Shown: positions 5,820 through 13,820, numbered from the stretch's first letter. The stretch: 13,820 bases of DNA from JBEKYD01 sp052325345 (GCA_052325345.1 JBKQVG010000049.1:1-13820), one strand, 5' to 3'. Translations and numbers: made by a program. Notes: generated by a model not told the origin, from the sequence alone.

Positions 5820-7223
5820 CTAGGCTGATTTGGCTACCAGCTTGGCGGCCGCCAGCTCGCTTCGGATTGCCAGAAAGTTGGCCGCGGTCATGGCTACCAG
5901 GACGTCCACGTGAGGATCGTAAGCGTTATTGGAAAACAACACGCCCACGGTGAATGCCACCGTGGTGAGAATCAAACACAGCGACTGCGGCAGGCTCTCG
6001 GCCATGGACGGATCCCGCTTGCAAACTTTATAGGCGCGATAATTCAAGACAAAGCAAAGTCCCAGGCTCCAGGCATAGAAAATCAGCGCGGGGATACCGT
6101 TTTCGGCCGAGATTTCCAGATAGGTATTGTGCGCGCCTTGCCATCCCGATTTGACCCCGAGTGTGGCCCGAACCATCTGCTCGACCGCGTCCTCGAACAT
6201 GAGCGCACCCACTCCCAGCACGGGGTGCTGCAGCGTCAGTTCGATGGCTCGTTCTTGCAGCTCCGTTCGCGCGGCCTGCGAGTCCACGGCGCTCTTCAGG
6301 CCCCGCTCGACGCGGGCCGAGGCGGGATCGGACACGATCAGCGTCAGCCGGTGCAAGGTCTCATGCGGTATGAAAGGCACCACCAGCAGCAGCAGCAGGG
6401 GCGTCACCAGCAGCATGAGCGCGCGGACGCCTCGCGACGACAGCGCGAACGCGACCAGTCCCATGACAACCAGGGTGACGAAGTTGGCCCGCGATCCAGT
6501 TTTGAGGATGTAATAAAGACAGACCGGAAACGTGACAAACCACAGAAGCTTACCGGCCGCGGAGCGGGCAAAAACCAGCAACGTGAGGCTTGCCATCGCG
6601 AACACAACCGAAAAGGCAAGATCGTTGGGATTGGAAAGCGAAGTCCGCGCCAGCGCAAATCGGTCCTCCAGGGAAACTTTGCCGAACGCCGCGCAGAGCA
6701 GCAGCAGCAGCACGCCTCCGCCGGCGATCCATTTCATCAGGTGCCGGACGCGCCTGGTGGTACACGCAATGGCCGCCACATAGAACGGCAGGACGTGGAA
6801 GCGGACGCCATATTGGAAAATGAACGGCACACTGCGCCCCGGGTAGGTACCGGCCGCGGCCGCGAGGCACATCATCACCAGCGTCGCCATCCAGGGTTTC
6901 GCCAGCGGCGACTTCCAGAATTCTCCGATCCGGCCCGTGAGGGGCAGCGCAATCGTCAGAAGTACGCCGTCGATCACCACCACCGGGATATGCAAGTGGC
7001 CGTAAATGATCAGGATCTCCGCGATAGGGACGACGTACATCAGGACAAAGGCGCCCAGCAGCACGGTTGTCACGCCGATATCGGTTGGCAGCGGAGCCGG
7101 CTGAAGGCCAGGCATGCCGAAAGGCAGCGGCCCGGCTTGTGACGGTGCGCTCCAGGGTCTGGTTCCGTTACCCCGGCCTGGAACCGCGGCGGACGAGGGT
7201 AGAGGGACGCGCGGAGTCACCAT
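5820..7223 (-). CDS. O-antigen ligase / Wzy-type polymerase family membrane protein
   Basis: This 467-aa integral membrane protein has about 10-12 hydrophobic segments between residues 50 and 455. It follows a proline-rich cytoplasmic leader of about 48 residues. Family landmarks are KTGSRANF (241-248), the HPVLGVG turn (333-339) and HNTYLEISAENGIPAL (365-380), as seen in the large periplasmic loop of WaaL/Wzy proteins. It either joins a finished glycan to an acceptor or polymerises repeat units; sequence alone does not separate the two. It is the last gene of the minus-strand series that starts near 12026, 78 bp after a GT4 gene. I see no strong ribosome-binding site before the ATG at 7223, so the start may be a little further in, at the end of the proline-rich leader. 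Confidence 0.88.
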   Translation of the reverse strand: MVTPRVPLPSSAAVPGRGNGTRPWSAPSQAGPLPFGMPGLQPAPLPTDIGVTTVLLGAFVLMYVVPIAEILIIYGHLHIPVVVIDGVLLTIALPLTGRIGEFWKSPLAKPWMATLVMMCLAAAAGTYPGRSVPFIFQYGVRFHVLPFYVAAIACTTRRVRHLMKWIAGGGVLLLLLCAAFGKVSLEDRFALARTSLSNPNDLAFSVVFAMASLTLLVFARSAAGKLLWFVTFPVCLYYILKTGSRANFVTLVVMGLVAFALSSRGVRALMLLVTPLLLLLVVPFIPHETLHRLTLIVSDPASARVERGLKSAVDSQAARTELQERAIELTLQHPVLGVGALMFEDAVEQMVRATLGVKSGWQGAHNTYLEISAENGIPALIFYAWSLGLCFVLNYRAYKVCKRDPSMAESLPQSLCLILTTVAFTVGVLFSNNAYDPHVDVLVAMTAANFLAIRSELAAAKLVAKSA

Positions 7224-7301
7224 TTCAGAATGACACAGGATACCCGGCCGCGAAATCCCGATAACTTCAGTATTACGAGAAGCGACCGACCTGCTTCGCT
7301 C

Positions 7302-8414
7302 CTATTGCGCGCGCGCCAGATAGCTTTCGTAGATCTGTTCCAGACGGCGCGCCGAAGCCTGCATGGAGAACTCACGGCCGATGCGCGCGATTGCAGCCGC
7401 GGCCAGCTTCGCGCGCAGAGCCGGGTCGTCGATCAAGGCGCCGAGCCGGTTGGTCAAATCGTCCAGGTCGCCGGGCTTGACCAGCAGCCCATCCACCCCG
7501 TGCTCGATCAATTCCGGGCATCCGCCCACGCGGCTCGCGATCACCGTGCAGCCGGACGCCATGGCCTCCATCACGGCGTTGGGCAGGCCTTCGCTCAAGG
7601 AAGGATGAACGAAAATGTCGATGCTTCGGAGCGGCGGCGCGACGTCCGGGGTCGTTGGCAGGAAGCGGCAATCTTCCACCAGCGACAGGCTCCTGGCCAG
7701 CGCTCGCAGCCCAGCCTCTTCCGGGCCGCTGCCAACAATCAGCAACCGTACCCCGGGGGCCCGGCCGCGCACGCGGGCGAAGGCCTTGAGCAACTGGCCC
7801 AGATTTTTTTCCGGACGCAGCACGCACACCACTCCCACCACCAGTCCGGCGCCAGCCATTTCCGTTATATGCCGGCGTGGAAGCGGCGGGAAATCGGCCG
7901 GGTCGAGCCCGTTGGGGCAAATCCGAATGCGCGAAGCCGGATAGCGATAGCGCTCCAGGCACGCCGCGGCAGCCTCGCTATTGGCCACTACTCCATGCGC
8001 CATCCAGTGGGCCGCCAGCATCAGGTAGCGATACTTCGGCGGCACCGAGTCCATGAGGAAGCGCTGGCTCGAAAGAGCGATCGTTCCAGGCACGGTTCGC
8101 GCCGCCGCCACACCCAGCGGCGCCACGGCGTAGTCGAAGGCATGCACGATGGCGATGTCGTGTTCGCGGATATAGGCCCGCAGGTTTCGCCACGCCGTCG
8201 TCACGCCGCGGCCCAGATAGGAGCGCAACGGCAGTTCCATGACCGGAATGCCCGCGGCCTTCAGCTCCGCTACGCGGAATCCACCTTTCACAGTGGCCAC
8301 GTGAACGGCGAATCGGCCGCGGTCGAGGGTGCGCGCCATCGCCGCCATTTGCCTCTCGCTGCCCCCGTGGCCGAGCGAATGGATGAGGTACAGGATTGGA
8401 ACAGGACGGCTCAT
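7302..8414 (-). CDS. Glycosyltransferase family 4 (group 1)
   Basis: This 370-aa GT-B glycosyltransferase moves a sugar from an activated donor to a growing glycan at the cytoplasmic membrane face. The N-terminal domain opens with ILYLIHSLGHGGSERQ, where the GGSE loop is at 17-20. The C-terminal donor domain has CVLRPEKN (197-204), LLIVGSGPEE (224-233) and HPSLSEGLPNAVMEAMASG (270-288). In this last block Glu275 and Glu283 form the canonical ExxxxxxxE motif. VGGCPELIEHGVDGLLV follows in the usual place. The ATG overlaps the stop of the methyltransferase-like gene by four bases (8411-8414), so the two are translationally coupled. Donor and acceptor sugars cannot be read from the sequence. Confidence 0.93.
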   Translation of the reverse strand: MSRPVPILYLIHSLGHGGSERQMAAMARTLDRGRFAVHVATVKGGFRVAELKAAGIPVMELPLRSYLGRGVTTAWRNLRAYIREHDIAIVHAFDYAVAPLGVAAARTVPGTIALSSQRFLMDSVPPKYRYLMLAAHWMAHGVVANSEAAAACLERYRYPASRIRICPNGLDPADFPPLPRRHITEMAGAGLVVGVVCVLRPEKNLGQLLKAFARVRGRAPGVRLLIVGSGPEEAGLRALARSLSLVEDCRFLPTTPDVAPPLRSIDIFVHPSLSEGLPNAVMEAMASGCTVIASRVGGCPELIEHGVDGLLVKPGDLDDLTNRLGALIDDPALRAKLAAAAIARIGREFSMQASARRLEQIYESYLARAQ

Positions 8415-9409
8415 ACGCGCAGGGCGAGCGCCAGGTCCTCGATTTCCGAAGGGCCGCCAAAGCGCTCCAGCAGGCGAAATCCCTCCGCCGTCTTTTCGAA
8501 TACCGATGCCCGATGTTCGGGCGGCTGTTCCCGTACGGTGCGTCCCACGATCCAGACGCCGCCGGCGTCAAGGCTGCGCCAGACGCTGCGCGCCCCCTGT
8601 TCGAGCCTGCCCCGGTCGAAGTAGGAGAGGTTCAGAATATTCATGGTACGCACCACGTCGGCGGCTTCGGGCGCCGCCGCGAATACGGAATGGTTGCGGA
8701 TGGCAAAGGATTCCGGCGAGGCGTTCGCCAATGCGATCGCCTCCGGATGCACCAGCGGAAGTTTGACCAGTCGCATGGCTCCGAGCCGCTTTTCGTCCGC
8801 GCCCTCGGGCAAAGCAAGGAGGCCTTCGATTTGCGGCCCCGCGCCCAATTCACGCCAGATCCGCTCCAGCCTGCGCCGCGCCCGTTTCCCGAGGATGCGG
8901 TTGACGGCCAGCAGGCGGGGCTCGGGCGGCTCCATGCGGATGACAAACGGCGGGCGGATGAATTGCAGCAGGCCGCCGCCGGTTTCGAGCACGTAGGTTC
9001 CATCGCCCGGCACCTCCAGCGCCAGCAGGTACAGGTTCAGGTCCGAAGCGGTGAGCCGGAACCGGGGAAATCCGCGCGCCAGGCGTTGGTGCCACTCAAG
9101 CGACGTGACGCAGGCCGAAGCGGCCCAATCCTCGATGCGGACGGCGGCCCGCCCGCCCAGGCGCCGCTCCAGAATCGGCTGCGCCCACTCGTCGAGGTCG
9201 GCGAACCGGTTGCGCGCGGTAGTGCGATATACGCCGCTGGTCAGCTTCATCTGCTGCATGATGCGCTCAAAGACCAGGATTTCTTCCGCTTTGGGCGGAA
9301 GCGAGGTTTTCAGCAGAGTATAGGCGAACCGGTTCCGGCGCAGCCAGCCCAGCGGCCCGCGAGCCTGGCCGGGGCAGCCCGCGGCCTCGAGGATTCCGAG
9401 CTTCAACAT
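8411..9409 (-). CDS. CheR-like SAM methyltransferase fold protein
   Basis: This 332-aa soluble protein has a helical N-terminal third. A Rossmann-like part follows: VRIEDWAASACVTSLEW (90-106) sits where SAM motif I is expected, and LTASDLNLYLL (119-129) resembles the acidic end of strand two. RTMNILNLSYFDRGRL (254-269) closely echoes the CheR pattern around the NVLIYF motif, and SLDAGGVWIVGRT (279-291) fits the following strand. The classic GxG of motif I is absent (AASACVT), so SAM binding is plausible but not assured. In a glycan operon the likely role is O-methylation of a sugar or of the lipid-linked intermediate, not chemotaxis; no receptor or CheB gene is near. It lies 22 bp after the flippase gene and overlaps the next GT4 gene by four bases. 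Confidence 0.65.
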   Translation of the reverse strand: MLKLGILEAAGCPGQARGPLGWLRRNRFAYTLLKTSLPPKAEEILVFERIMQQMKLTSGVYRTTARNRFADLDEWAQPILERRLGGRAAVRIEDWAASACVTSLEWHQRLARGFPRFRLTASDLNLYLLALEVPGDGTYVLETGGGLLQFIRPPFVIRMEPPEPRLLAVNRILGKRARRRLERIWRELGAGPQIEGLLALPEGADEKRLGAMRLVKLPLVHPEAIALANASPESFAIRNHSVFAAAPEAADVVRTMNILNLSYFDRGRLEQGARSVWRSLDAGGVWIVGRTVREQPPEHRASVFEKTAEGFRLLERFGGPSEIEDLALALRV

Positions 9410-9431
9410 GGCTCATCCGAAAAACCATTCT

Positions 9432-11012
9432 TCATGGCAGTGGCGAAGCGGCAGCCTGCCGCCCCGACAGTTTCTCCTGAAGGTAGCTCCACAACTGGGA
9501 GCGATGCTGCGGTTCCAAAACAAACCACAGAGCCAGCAGCCCATACAGGCAGGAGTACAGGATTCCGACGGCGATCAGCGGTATCCATTGGGGCTGAGGC
9601 GGCAGGAGCTGCCGCGCGGCCAGCAAGCCCGCCAGCGAAATTCCCAGCAGCGCCAGCGGGCGGCCGAACACCCGCGCCAGAAAAACGACTTGTTTCATAT
9701 TCAGTTCCCGGCACACCAGGCGGCTCAACCAAAGGCAGCGCGTCAGAATCATGCCGCTCACAACTACCACCGCCGTGCCGGGCAGCCCCCAGCGCGGCAG
9801 CACCAGCACCACCGATCCGGTCACCACGAACGCCTCCACCAACAACCCCGCCGAGTAAGCGGTATAGCGTGCCATGCCCATCAGCACGGCGGCGGAAATA
9901 AACTGCCCCATCCAGCAGGTATAGCCCACCAGCAGCAGCGGCATGAGCACGGCCACCTGGTCGCCGAACTCGCGGTTCACCAAAACCCGGCACACCGCGC
10001 CGCCGAATACGAACAGGTACCCGGCCGGCAAGCACCATAGAGCCAGGCAATAGCGGTTGGCCGTGCGCGTCAATCGGGCGATGTTTTCGCTCTCGCCCCG
10101 GGCGTGCAAGTGGGTTACTTTAGGCGCCGTCACCAGGGCCACGCGGCTGATCGCGTCGGCGGCGTAGTCGAGCAGGCGCTGCGTCTGGGAAAAATAGGTG
10201 ACCGAGCGGGTGGATTGATAGCGGCTGATCAGGCTGGGGAGCATTCCCTGCTGGAATCGAGCCCCGACCATGCCGCCGACCATTTGTTTGGCATAGGAGA
10301 GAATCTGGCGCGCGGCCCCCAGGTGGATGTTTCGAGGCGACAGGCGGAGCTCGGGGAAGACACGCCGGCAGAACAGATAGGTCGCGACATAGCAGCACGC
10401 CTGGCCCAGCAGCAGGGCAATTCCCATCTGCTTCAAGCCATATCCATACATGACCAGAATTACGCTGAGCGGGCCCCTTACCAGGGGCGCCAGCATGGCG
10501 GCGCGATTGCTCAGGTCGAACCGCTGGAATCCTTCGAGCGTCGCCGAAAAGATGTTGAACACCAGGCCGGCGGCCCAACTGGCGCCCACCACCCGCAAAA
10601 GGAACGGGAAGGCCGGATCGCCCACGTGCAGAACTCCGGCGATGCGCTCCGCTCCGATCCATCCGCACAGCAGGACTAATCCCCCGGTCAAGACCGAATA
10701 AGCCACGGCCGTGTTCAGGAGCCGGTTGATCTCCCCCGTCCGGCCCAGCGCGCGAAATTCAGCGGTGAGCTTTACGGTGGCCGGCCGAAACCCCAGGTCG
10801 ATCATCCAAAAGGATTCGACCAGCGACGTCGCCACGGCCCAAACCCCATACCGCGCCGTCCCCAGACGGCGAATCAGGTAGGGCATCACCACCAGGCTGG
10901 AAAACAACAGCGCGGCAAATCCTAACCAGCTCCAGACGATGTTCAGGAAATAAGCCAAACGGCCGTGCGGGTTTGAAACGGACACTCCCCGTATTATGGC
11001 AGGCGCCGGCAT
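9432..11012 (-). CDS. Wzx-like polysaccharide flippase (MOP superfamily)
   Basis: This 526-aa polytopic membrane protein has roughly 12-14 hydrophobic segments. The first spans about residues 22-45 and is followed by VMPYLIRRLGTARYGVWAVA, a typical MOP/Wzx opening where LG.. YG precedes helix two. GMLPSLISRYQSTRSVTYFSQTQRL in the middle matches the second half-repeat. Members flip undecaprenyl-linked oligosaccharides from the cytoplasmic to the periplasmic leaflet, and the neighbouring glycosyltransferases and O-antigen ligase-like gene fit that job. It follows the atypical GT4 gene by 24 bp. The ATG at 11012 has no strong ribosome-binding site. A GTG nine codons in is preceded by GGGGA but with no spacing, so I keep the ATG. 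Confidence 0.88.
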   Translation of the reverse strand: MPAPAIIRGVSVSNPHGRLAYFLNIVWSWLGFAALLFSSLVVMPYLIRRLGTARYGVWAVATSLVESFWMIDLGFRPATVKLTAEFRALGRTGEINRLLNTAVAYSVLTGGLVLLCGWIGAERIAGVLHVGDPAFPFLLRVVGASWAAGLVFNIFSATLEGFQRFDLSNRAAMLAPLVRGPLSVILVMYGYGLKQMGIALLLGQACCYVATYLFCRRVFPELRLSPRNIHLGAARQILSYAKQMVGGMVGARFQQGMLPSLISRYQSTRSVTYFSQTQRLLDYAADAISRVALVTAPKVTHLHARGESENIARLTRTANRYCLALWCLPAGYLFVFGGAVCRVLVNREFGDQVAVLMPLLLVGYTCWMGQFISAAVLMGMARYTAYSAGLLVEAFVVTGSVVLVLPRWGLPGTAVVVVSGMILTRCLWLSRLVCRELNMKQVVFLARVFGRPLALLGISLAGLLAARQLLPPQPQWIPLIAVGILYSCLYGLLALWFVLEPQHRSQLWSYLQEKLSGRQAAASPLP

Positions 11013-11036
11013 CGTGGCACCAGATTGCGGTTGGTG

Positions 11037-12026
11037 TTACGGCAAAGCCGCCAGCACGGAGCGCCGCAGCGTGTCCTCTCCACCCAGCGGGCGGGCATAC
11101 CGCAGCGCGCGACTGCCATAGCCGCTTCGCAGGGCGTCGTCGTTCCAGGCGCGCTCGATGGCTTGGCGCAAGGCCGGCGGGTCGCCGGGTGGAACAAGGA
11201 TAGCCTCTTGGCCGGTCAATACATCGCTCACCCCGAGGCTGTGCGAAACGATGACGCATTTGCCCAGGGCCATCGCCTGCAGGTACACTCCGATCCCGGC
11301 CTGTGTGGTGGAATCCCTCACGATGGGAATCACCACCAGGCGCGCCGCGGCCATGGTTTCGACGAAAAACGCGGGCGATCGATCGTTGGTGCTGACCTCG
11401 ACGTTGGGTGGAACTATCAGACCGGCCATCGAGGAGCCGTGCGGCTGCATTTCCGTTTCGGGCGACGTCACGACCTTGACCGGATAGCCCAGCGGCTCGA
11501 CCGCCGCGAACAGGGTGGCGAAATCCCGCCGCGAGCGCCCGCCGCAAAAGATGTAGCCCGCATCACTGGGCTCAGCCTTCTCGATCAACTCGATGCCGTT
11601 AATCTTGAACGGGATGTAATAGAACCGCGAGGGCGGGATTCCGAACTGGCGCTGAAAGACCGAGCTGTCCCTGAAATACACCAGCATCCGGTCGATGCGG
11701 CGGAGGCTCCAGCCAGCCAGTTTGAGGCGCCAGCCGCGCGGATTGCCGACAAAAAAATCGAGCGTGGCGATGCGGCACCGGTGAAACGGAATCAGAGACA
11801 GCGTGGCCGCAAACCAGATCGCATCCGGCAGGGAAAAATGAATGACCAGACGATCGCTCGCGAGCGCCGCCAGGAGCAGCCGAACGCGCCGCATCCAGGG
11901 CGAGGGGTAGCGGTCGGCCGAAAAACTGTGTACCACGGTCCCGGCAGGCGCGACGCGCTCCAGGCCATGGATATCGGTGGTGATCCGCAAGGCTGAGTTC
12001 TCATGATAACGTGGCGCGGAGCGCAT
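11037..12026 (-). CDS. GT4-like glycosyltransferase lacking the usual glutamate pair
   Basis: This is a 329-aa GT-B type protein. The donor domain shows YIFCGGRSRRDFATLFAAV (158-176), ARLVVIPIV (228-236) and AMALGKCVIVSHSLGVSDVL, with ILVPPGDPPALRQAIERAW near the end. The expected ExxxxxxxE is QxxxxxxxQ: Gln242 and Gln250 within TTQAGIGVYLQAM. I recall a GT4 subgroup with SAGISTYLLAM in the same place, so this may be a subfamily trait and not decay. The frame runs on to an ATG at 12149, but that start would overlap the 5' end of the divergent GT4 by about 65 bases, so I prefer the ATG at 12026. That leaves a short N-terminal domain, which may be genuinely truncated. It heads the minus-strand series leading to the flippase. 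Confidence 0.75.
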   Translation of the reverse strand: MRSAPRYHENSALRITTDIHGLERVAPAGTVVHSFSADRYPSPWMRRVRLLLAALASDRLVIHFSLPDAIWFAATLSLIPFHRCRIATLDFFVGNPRGWRLKLAGWSLRRIDRMLVYFRDSSVFQRQFGIPPSRFYYIPFKINGIELIEKAEPSDAGYIFCGGRSRRDFATLFAAVEPLGYPVKVVTSPETEMQPHGSSMAGLIVPPNVEVSTNDRSPAFFVETMAAARLVVIPIVRDSTTQAGIGVYLQAMALGKCVIVSHSLGVSDVLTGQEAILVPPGDPPALRQAIERAWNDDALRSGYGSRALRYARPLGGEDTLRRSVLAALP

Positions 12027-12044
12027 CTCCCGCCAGCGATTTCC

Positions 12045-12073
12045 ATGACGACGCCGTGGCAGGCTGCTATGCT
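12045..12073 (+). promoter_or_regulatory. Candidate sigma-70 promoter for the plus-strand GT4/GT2 pair
   Basis: ATGACG (12045-12050) and TATGCT (12068-12073) are separated by exactly 17 bases and each match four of six consensus positions. Transcription would start near 12080, only about five bases before the GTG at 12085, giving a nearly leaderless message. The box lies in the 58-bp gap between divergent glycosyltransferase genes. Confidence 0.35.
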
Positions 12074-12084
12074 GGACTTTCTGC

Positions 12085-13230
12085 GTGATCAGGCCGAAAA
12101 TCAGGGTACTCTCGATCATGGAGGCGAGCTTCGTCACCGGACCCGCCAAGAACCTTCTGGAATTCGCCCGGCGGAGCGCCCACTCCCCCGATGAGCTTCC
12201 GGATATCGGGCTGGTGGTGGCCGGCTACCGGCGCGGCGGCGAACCGGAGAGCGCCTTTTTGGGCGCGGCCCGGGCTGCCGGGCTGCCGGTGGAAGTCATT
12301 GCCGAAAATGGCCGCTTCGACCGTAAGGTTCCGGCGCGGATTGCCGAACTGATCGGGACGCGCAACCCGCAGATCGTGCAGACGCACAACGTCAAATCTC
12401 ACTTCTTCCTGCGCCAGTCGGGGCTGTGGCGCGAACACGCCTGGGTGGCGTTTCACCACGGGTTCACTACCGAAGACCTGAAGATGCGTTTGTACAATGC
12501 CACGACCCGCTGGTCTTTGCCGGCGGCGCGCCACGTGGTGACGGTGTGCCAGCCGTTTGTCGAGCAATTGGTGCGGCGGGGCGTGCGGCGCGAGCGCATC
12601 AGCGTGCGGCATAACTCGGTTTCGCCCTTTCCGCCGCTGGACGCCGAAACGCTCCGCGCCGCCCGCGCGGAAATCCCCGCCCCCGAAGGCACGCCGCTGA
12701 TCGTGAGCATCGGCAGGCTGTCGTCGGAAAAAGGTCACCTGGACCTGGTGGAGGCCGCCGCGCAACTCCGCCGTATCCATAGCCGGTTTCACCTGGTGCT
12801 GGTGGGCGAAGGGATCGAGCGCCCGCGGATCGAAGCCGCCCGGCGGCGCCTGGGCCTGGAGGAGCACGTCACCCTGGCCGGGCTGCGCGGCGATGTGCGT
12901 CCTTACTACGCCATGGCGGAAATCGTGGTCATCCCGTCGCGCTCGGAAGGCTCGCCCAACGTGCTGCTGGAAGCCATGCTTGCCGCCCGGCCCATCGTGG
13001 CCACGCGGGTGGGTGGGATTCCGGAAATCGTCACCCACCGGGAAACCGCCTTGTTGGTGGACGCGCGCGACCCCGCTGCCATGGCAGGCGAGCTGGCGCG
13101 CCTGCTGGCGGAGGAAGACTTGCGCCTGCGCCTGGCCGAACAAGCCCGTCGGATGGCGGAGGAATCGTTCTCCCCGGACGTCTACCGGCGTGCCCTGATC
13201 CGGCTCTACCAGGAGATTCTGGCGGCATGA
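12085..13230 (+). CDS. Glycosyltransferase family 4 (group 1)
   Basis: This 381-aa GT-B glycosyltransferase has a complete set of family features. The first strand and nucleotide loop are IRVLSIMEASFVTGPAKNLL (6-25), with TGPAKN in place of the commoner GGAE. VQTHNVKSHF (98-107) and AFHHGFTTED (122-131) form the acceptor-domain core. The donor domain has SIGRLSSEKGHLDLVEA (208-224), LVLVGEGIERPRIE, and SRSEGSPNVLLEAML with Glu288 and Glu296 forming ExxxxxxxE. VGGIPEIVTHRETALLV follows. I chose the GTG at 12085 because the ATG at 12118 would remove the first beta strand; no good ribosome-binding site precedes it. It is divergent from the minus-strand operon and shares a four-base stop/start overlap with the GT2 gene. 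Confidence 0.93.
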   Translation: MIRPKIRVLSIMEASFVTGPAKNLLEFARRSAHSPDELPDIGLVVAGYRRGGEPESAFLGAARAAGLPVEVIAENGRFDRKVPARIAELIGTRNPQIVQTHNVKSHFFLRQSGLWREHAWVAFHHGFTTEDLKMRLYNATTRWSLPAARHVVTVCQPFVEQLVRRGVRRERISVRHNSVSPFPPLDAETLRAARAEIPAPEGTPLIVSIGRLSSEKGHLDLVEAAAQLRRIHSRFHLVLVGEGIERPRIEAARRRLGLEEHVTLAGLRGDVRPYYAMAEIVVIPSRSEGSPNVLLEAMLAARPIVATRVGGIPEIVTHRETALLVDARDPAAMAGELARLLAEEDLRLRLAEQARRMAEESFSPDVYRRALIRLYQEILAA

Positions 13231-13820
13231 CCGGACGTGTTTGGGCGCCGCGCGTTTCGGTGGTGCTTCCCCTCTATAACAAGGAGCCTTACATTGGCCG
13301 CGCGCTCGCTTCCGTTCTGGCGCAAACCCTGGCGGAAATCGAAGTGATTGTGGTGGACGACGGATCGACCGACGGCGGCGCCGGCGTGGTGAGCGCCTGC
13401 CAGGATCCCCGCGTGCGCCTGATCCGCCAAGCCAATGCCGGCCCGGGGGCGGCGCGCAACCGGGGCGTGCGGGAGGCCGGCGCGGATCTGGTGGCATGGC
13501 TCGATGCCGACGATTCCTGGGAGCCCGGCTATCTGGCCGAAAGCGTGCGGCTTCTCGAAGAATGGGGACCGGCGGTCGCCTGCCTCACCTGGGCCATGCT
13601 CGAGTTTCCAGGCCCGGTATCTACCGCTCTGCGCTGGAAGCGGATCGGGATTCCCGAGGGCCGCTTCCGGGTTACGGCCGCCACCACCCCGGAATTGATG
13701 GCCGGTTTTCTGGCCCACATGCTGCCCTCGTCGACCGTGATGCGCCGCCCGGTGTTTCTCGCGCTGGGCGGTTTCTATGAGAAGAACCGCTGCCTCTACG
13801 CCGAAGACGCCTACTTGTGG
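13227..13820 (+). CDS. Glycosyltransferase family 2 (3' end outside window)
   Basis: The ATG at 13227 overlaps the TGA of the GT4 gene (ATGA). The frame is open to the right edge, giving 198 residues with no stop. The GT-A domain is clear: VSVVLPLYNKEPYIGRAL at the start, EVIVVDDGSTDGG (39-51), NAGPGAARNRG (70-80), and WLDADDSWEP (91-100) carrying the metal-binding DxD. The acidic EDAYLW near the edge is at the position of the catalytic ED motif. Typical members are 280-350 residues, so about a third is missing. It would add a sugar from a nucleotide donor to the same glycan as its coupled GT4 neighbour. Confidence 0.92.
   Translation, partial: MTGRVWAPRVSVVLPLYNKEPYIGRALASVLAQTLAEIEVIVVDDGSTDGGAGVVSACQDPRVRLIRQANAGPGAARNRGVREAGADLVAWLDADDSWEPGYLAESVRLLEEWGPAVACLTWAMLEFPGPVSTALRWKRIGIPEGRFRVTAATTPELMAGFLAHMLPSSTVMRRPVFLALGGFYEKNRCLYAEDAYLW

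Noticed and set aside
6380..6415. CAG-type trinucleotide repeats (also near 6698-6712)
   Set aside because: They are the reverse complement of leucine codons in membrane helices of the ligase-like protein, so no separate repeat element is needed.
5910..7142. 410-aa plus-strand frame opposite the O-antigen ligase-like gene
   Set aside because: It is Arg/Gln/His-rich shadow sequence of a hydrophobic membrane protein and has no recognisable domain.
7230..9901. Long plus-strand frames of 464 and 501 residues
   Set aside because: They lie opposite the GT4, methyltransferase and flippase genes, whose motifs are unmistakable, and are low in sensible hydrophobic pattern.
12067..13497. 476-aa minus-strand frame
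   Set aside because: It is a shadow of the GT4 and GT2 genes, which carry full catalytic motifs on the plus strand.
1..13820. CRISPR array, tRNA, rRNA or riboswitch
   Set aside because: I saw no regularly spaced direct repeats, cloverleaf with CCA-type end, rRNA signature or recognisable riboswitch core on either strand.

Overview
The window is GC-rich bacterial DNA (about 60-65% G+C by eye) holding part of a surface or exported polysaccharide biosynthesis cluster. Its left edge abuts decayed insertion sequences. Codon use and the mix of genes (FkbH-type HAD protein with a small ACP, CE4 deacetylase, several GT4 enzymes, O-antigen ligase, MOP flippase) fit a soil or sediment bacterium. An acidobacterium of the Solibacter/Bryobacter type is my best guess, but no marker gene fixes the taxonomy.

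Layout. (1) 1-805: two transposase C-terminal remnants on the + strand, an IS1634/IS4-like tail and an ISKra4-like fragment, with no intact element. (2) 3672-841, minus strand: a tight ACP - FkbH-like - VOC operon with a 4-base overlap between the last two genes. A consensus TATAAT lies upstream of the ACP. (3) 3774-5684, plus strand, divergent from (2): an uncharacterised 286-aa protein followed directly by a polysaccharide deacetylase. (4) 5685-5819: a gap between convergent genes with a perfect 10-bp hairpin. (5) 12026-5820, minus strand: atypical GT4-like glycosyltransferase, Wzx-like flippase, CheR/SAM-methyltransferase-like protein, GT4, and O-antigen ligase/polymerase-like protein. (6) 12085 to the right edge, plus strand, divergent from (5): a canonical GT4 and a GT2 that runs off the window and overlaps the GT4 by 4 bases.

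How they may work together. Three GT4-type enzymes and the GT2 could build a lipid-linked oligosaccharide on the inner face of the membrane. The MOP protein could flip it, and the Wzy/WaaL-type protein could polymerise or ligate it. The deacetylase could remove N- or O-acetyl groups. The ACP/FkbH/VOC triad is the most unusual part. Outside polyketide pathways, the FkbH family is expected to load a three-carbon glyceryl unit from 1,3-bisphosphoglycerate onto an ACP, and in this setting the likeliest acceptor is the glycan. That last step is inference. No priming sugar-phosphate transferase, chain-length regulator, outer-membrane exporter or exosortase is visible, so these presumably lie outside the window.
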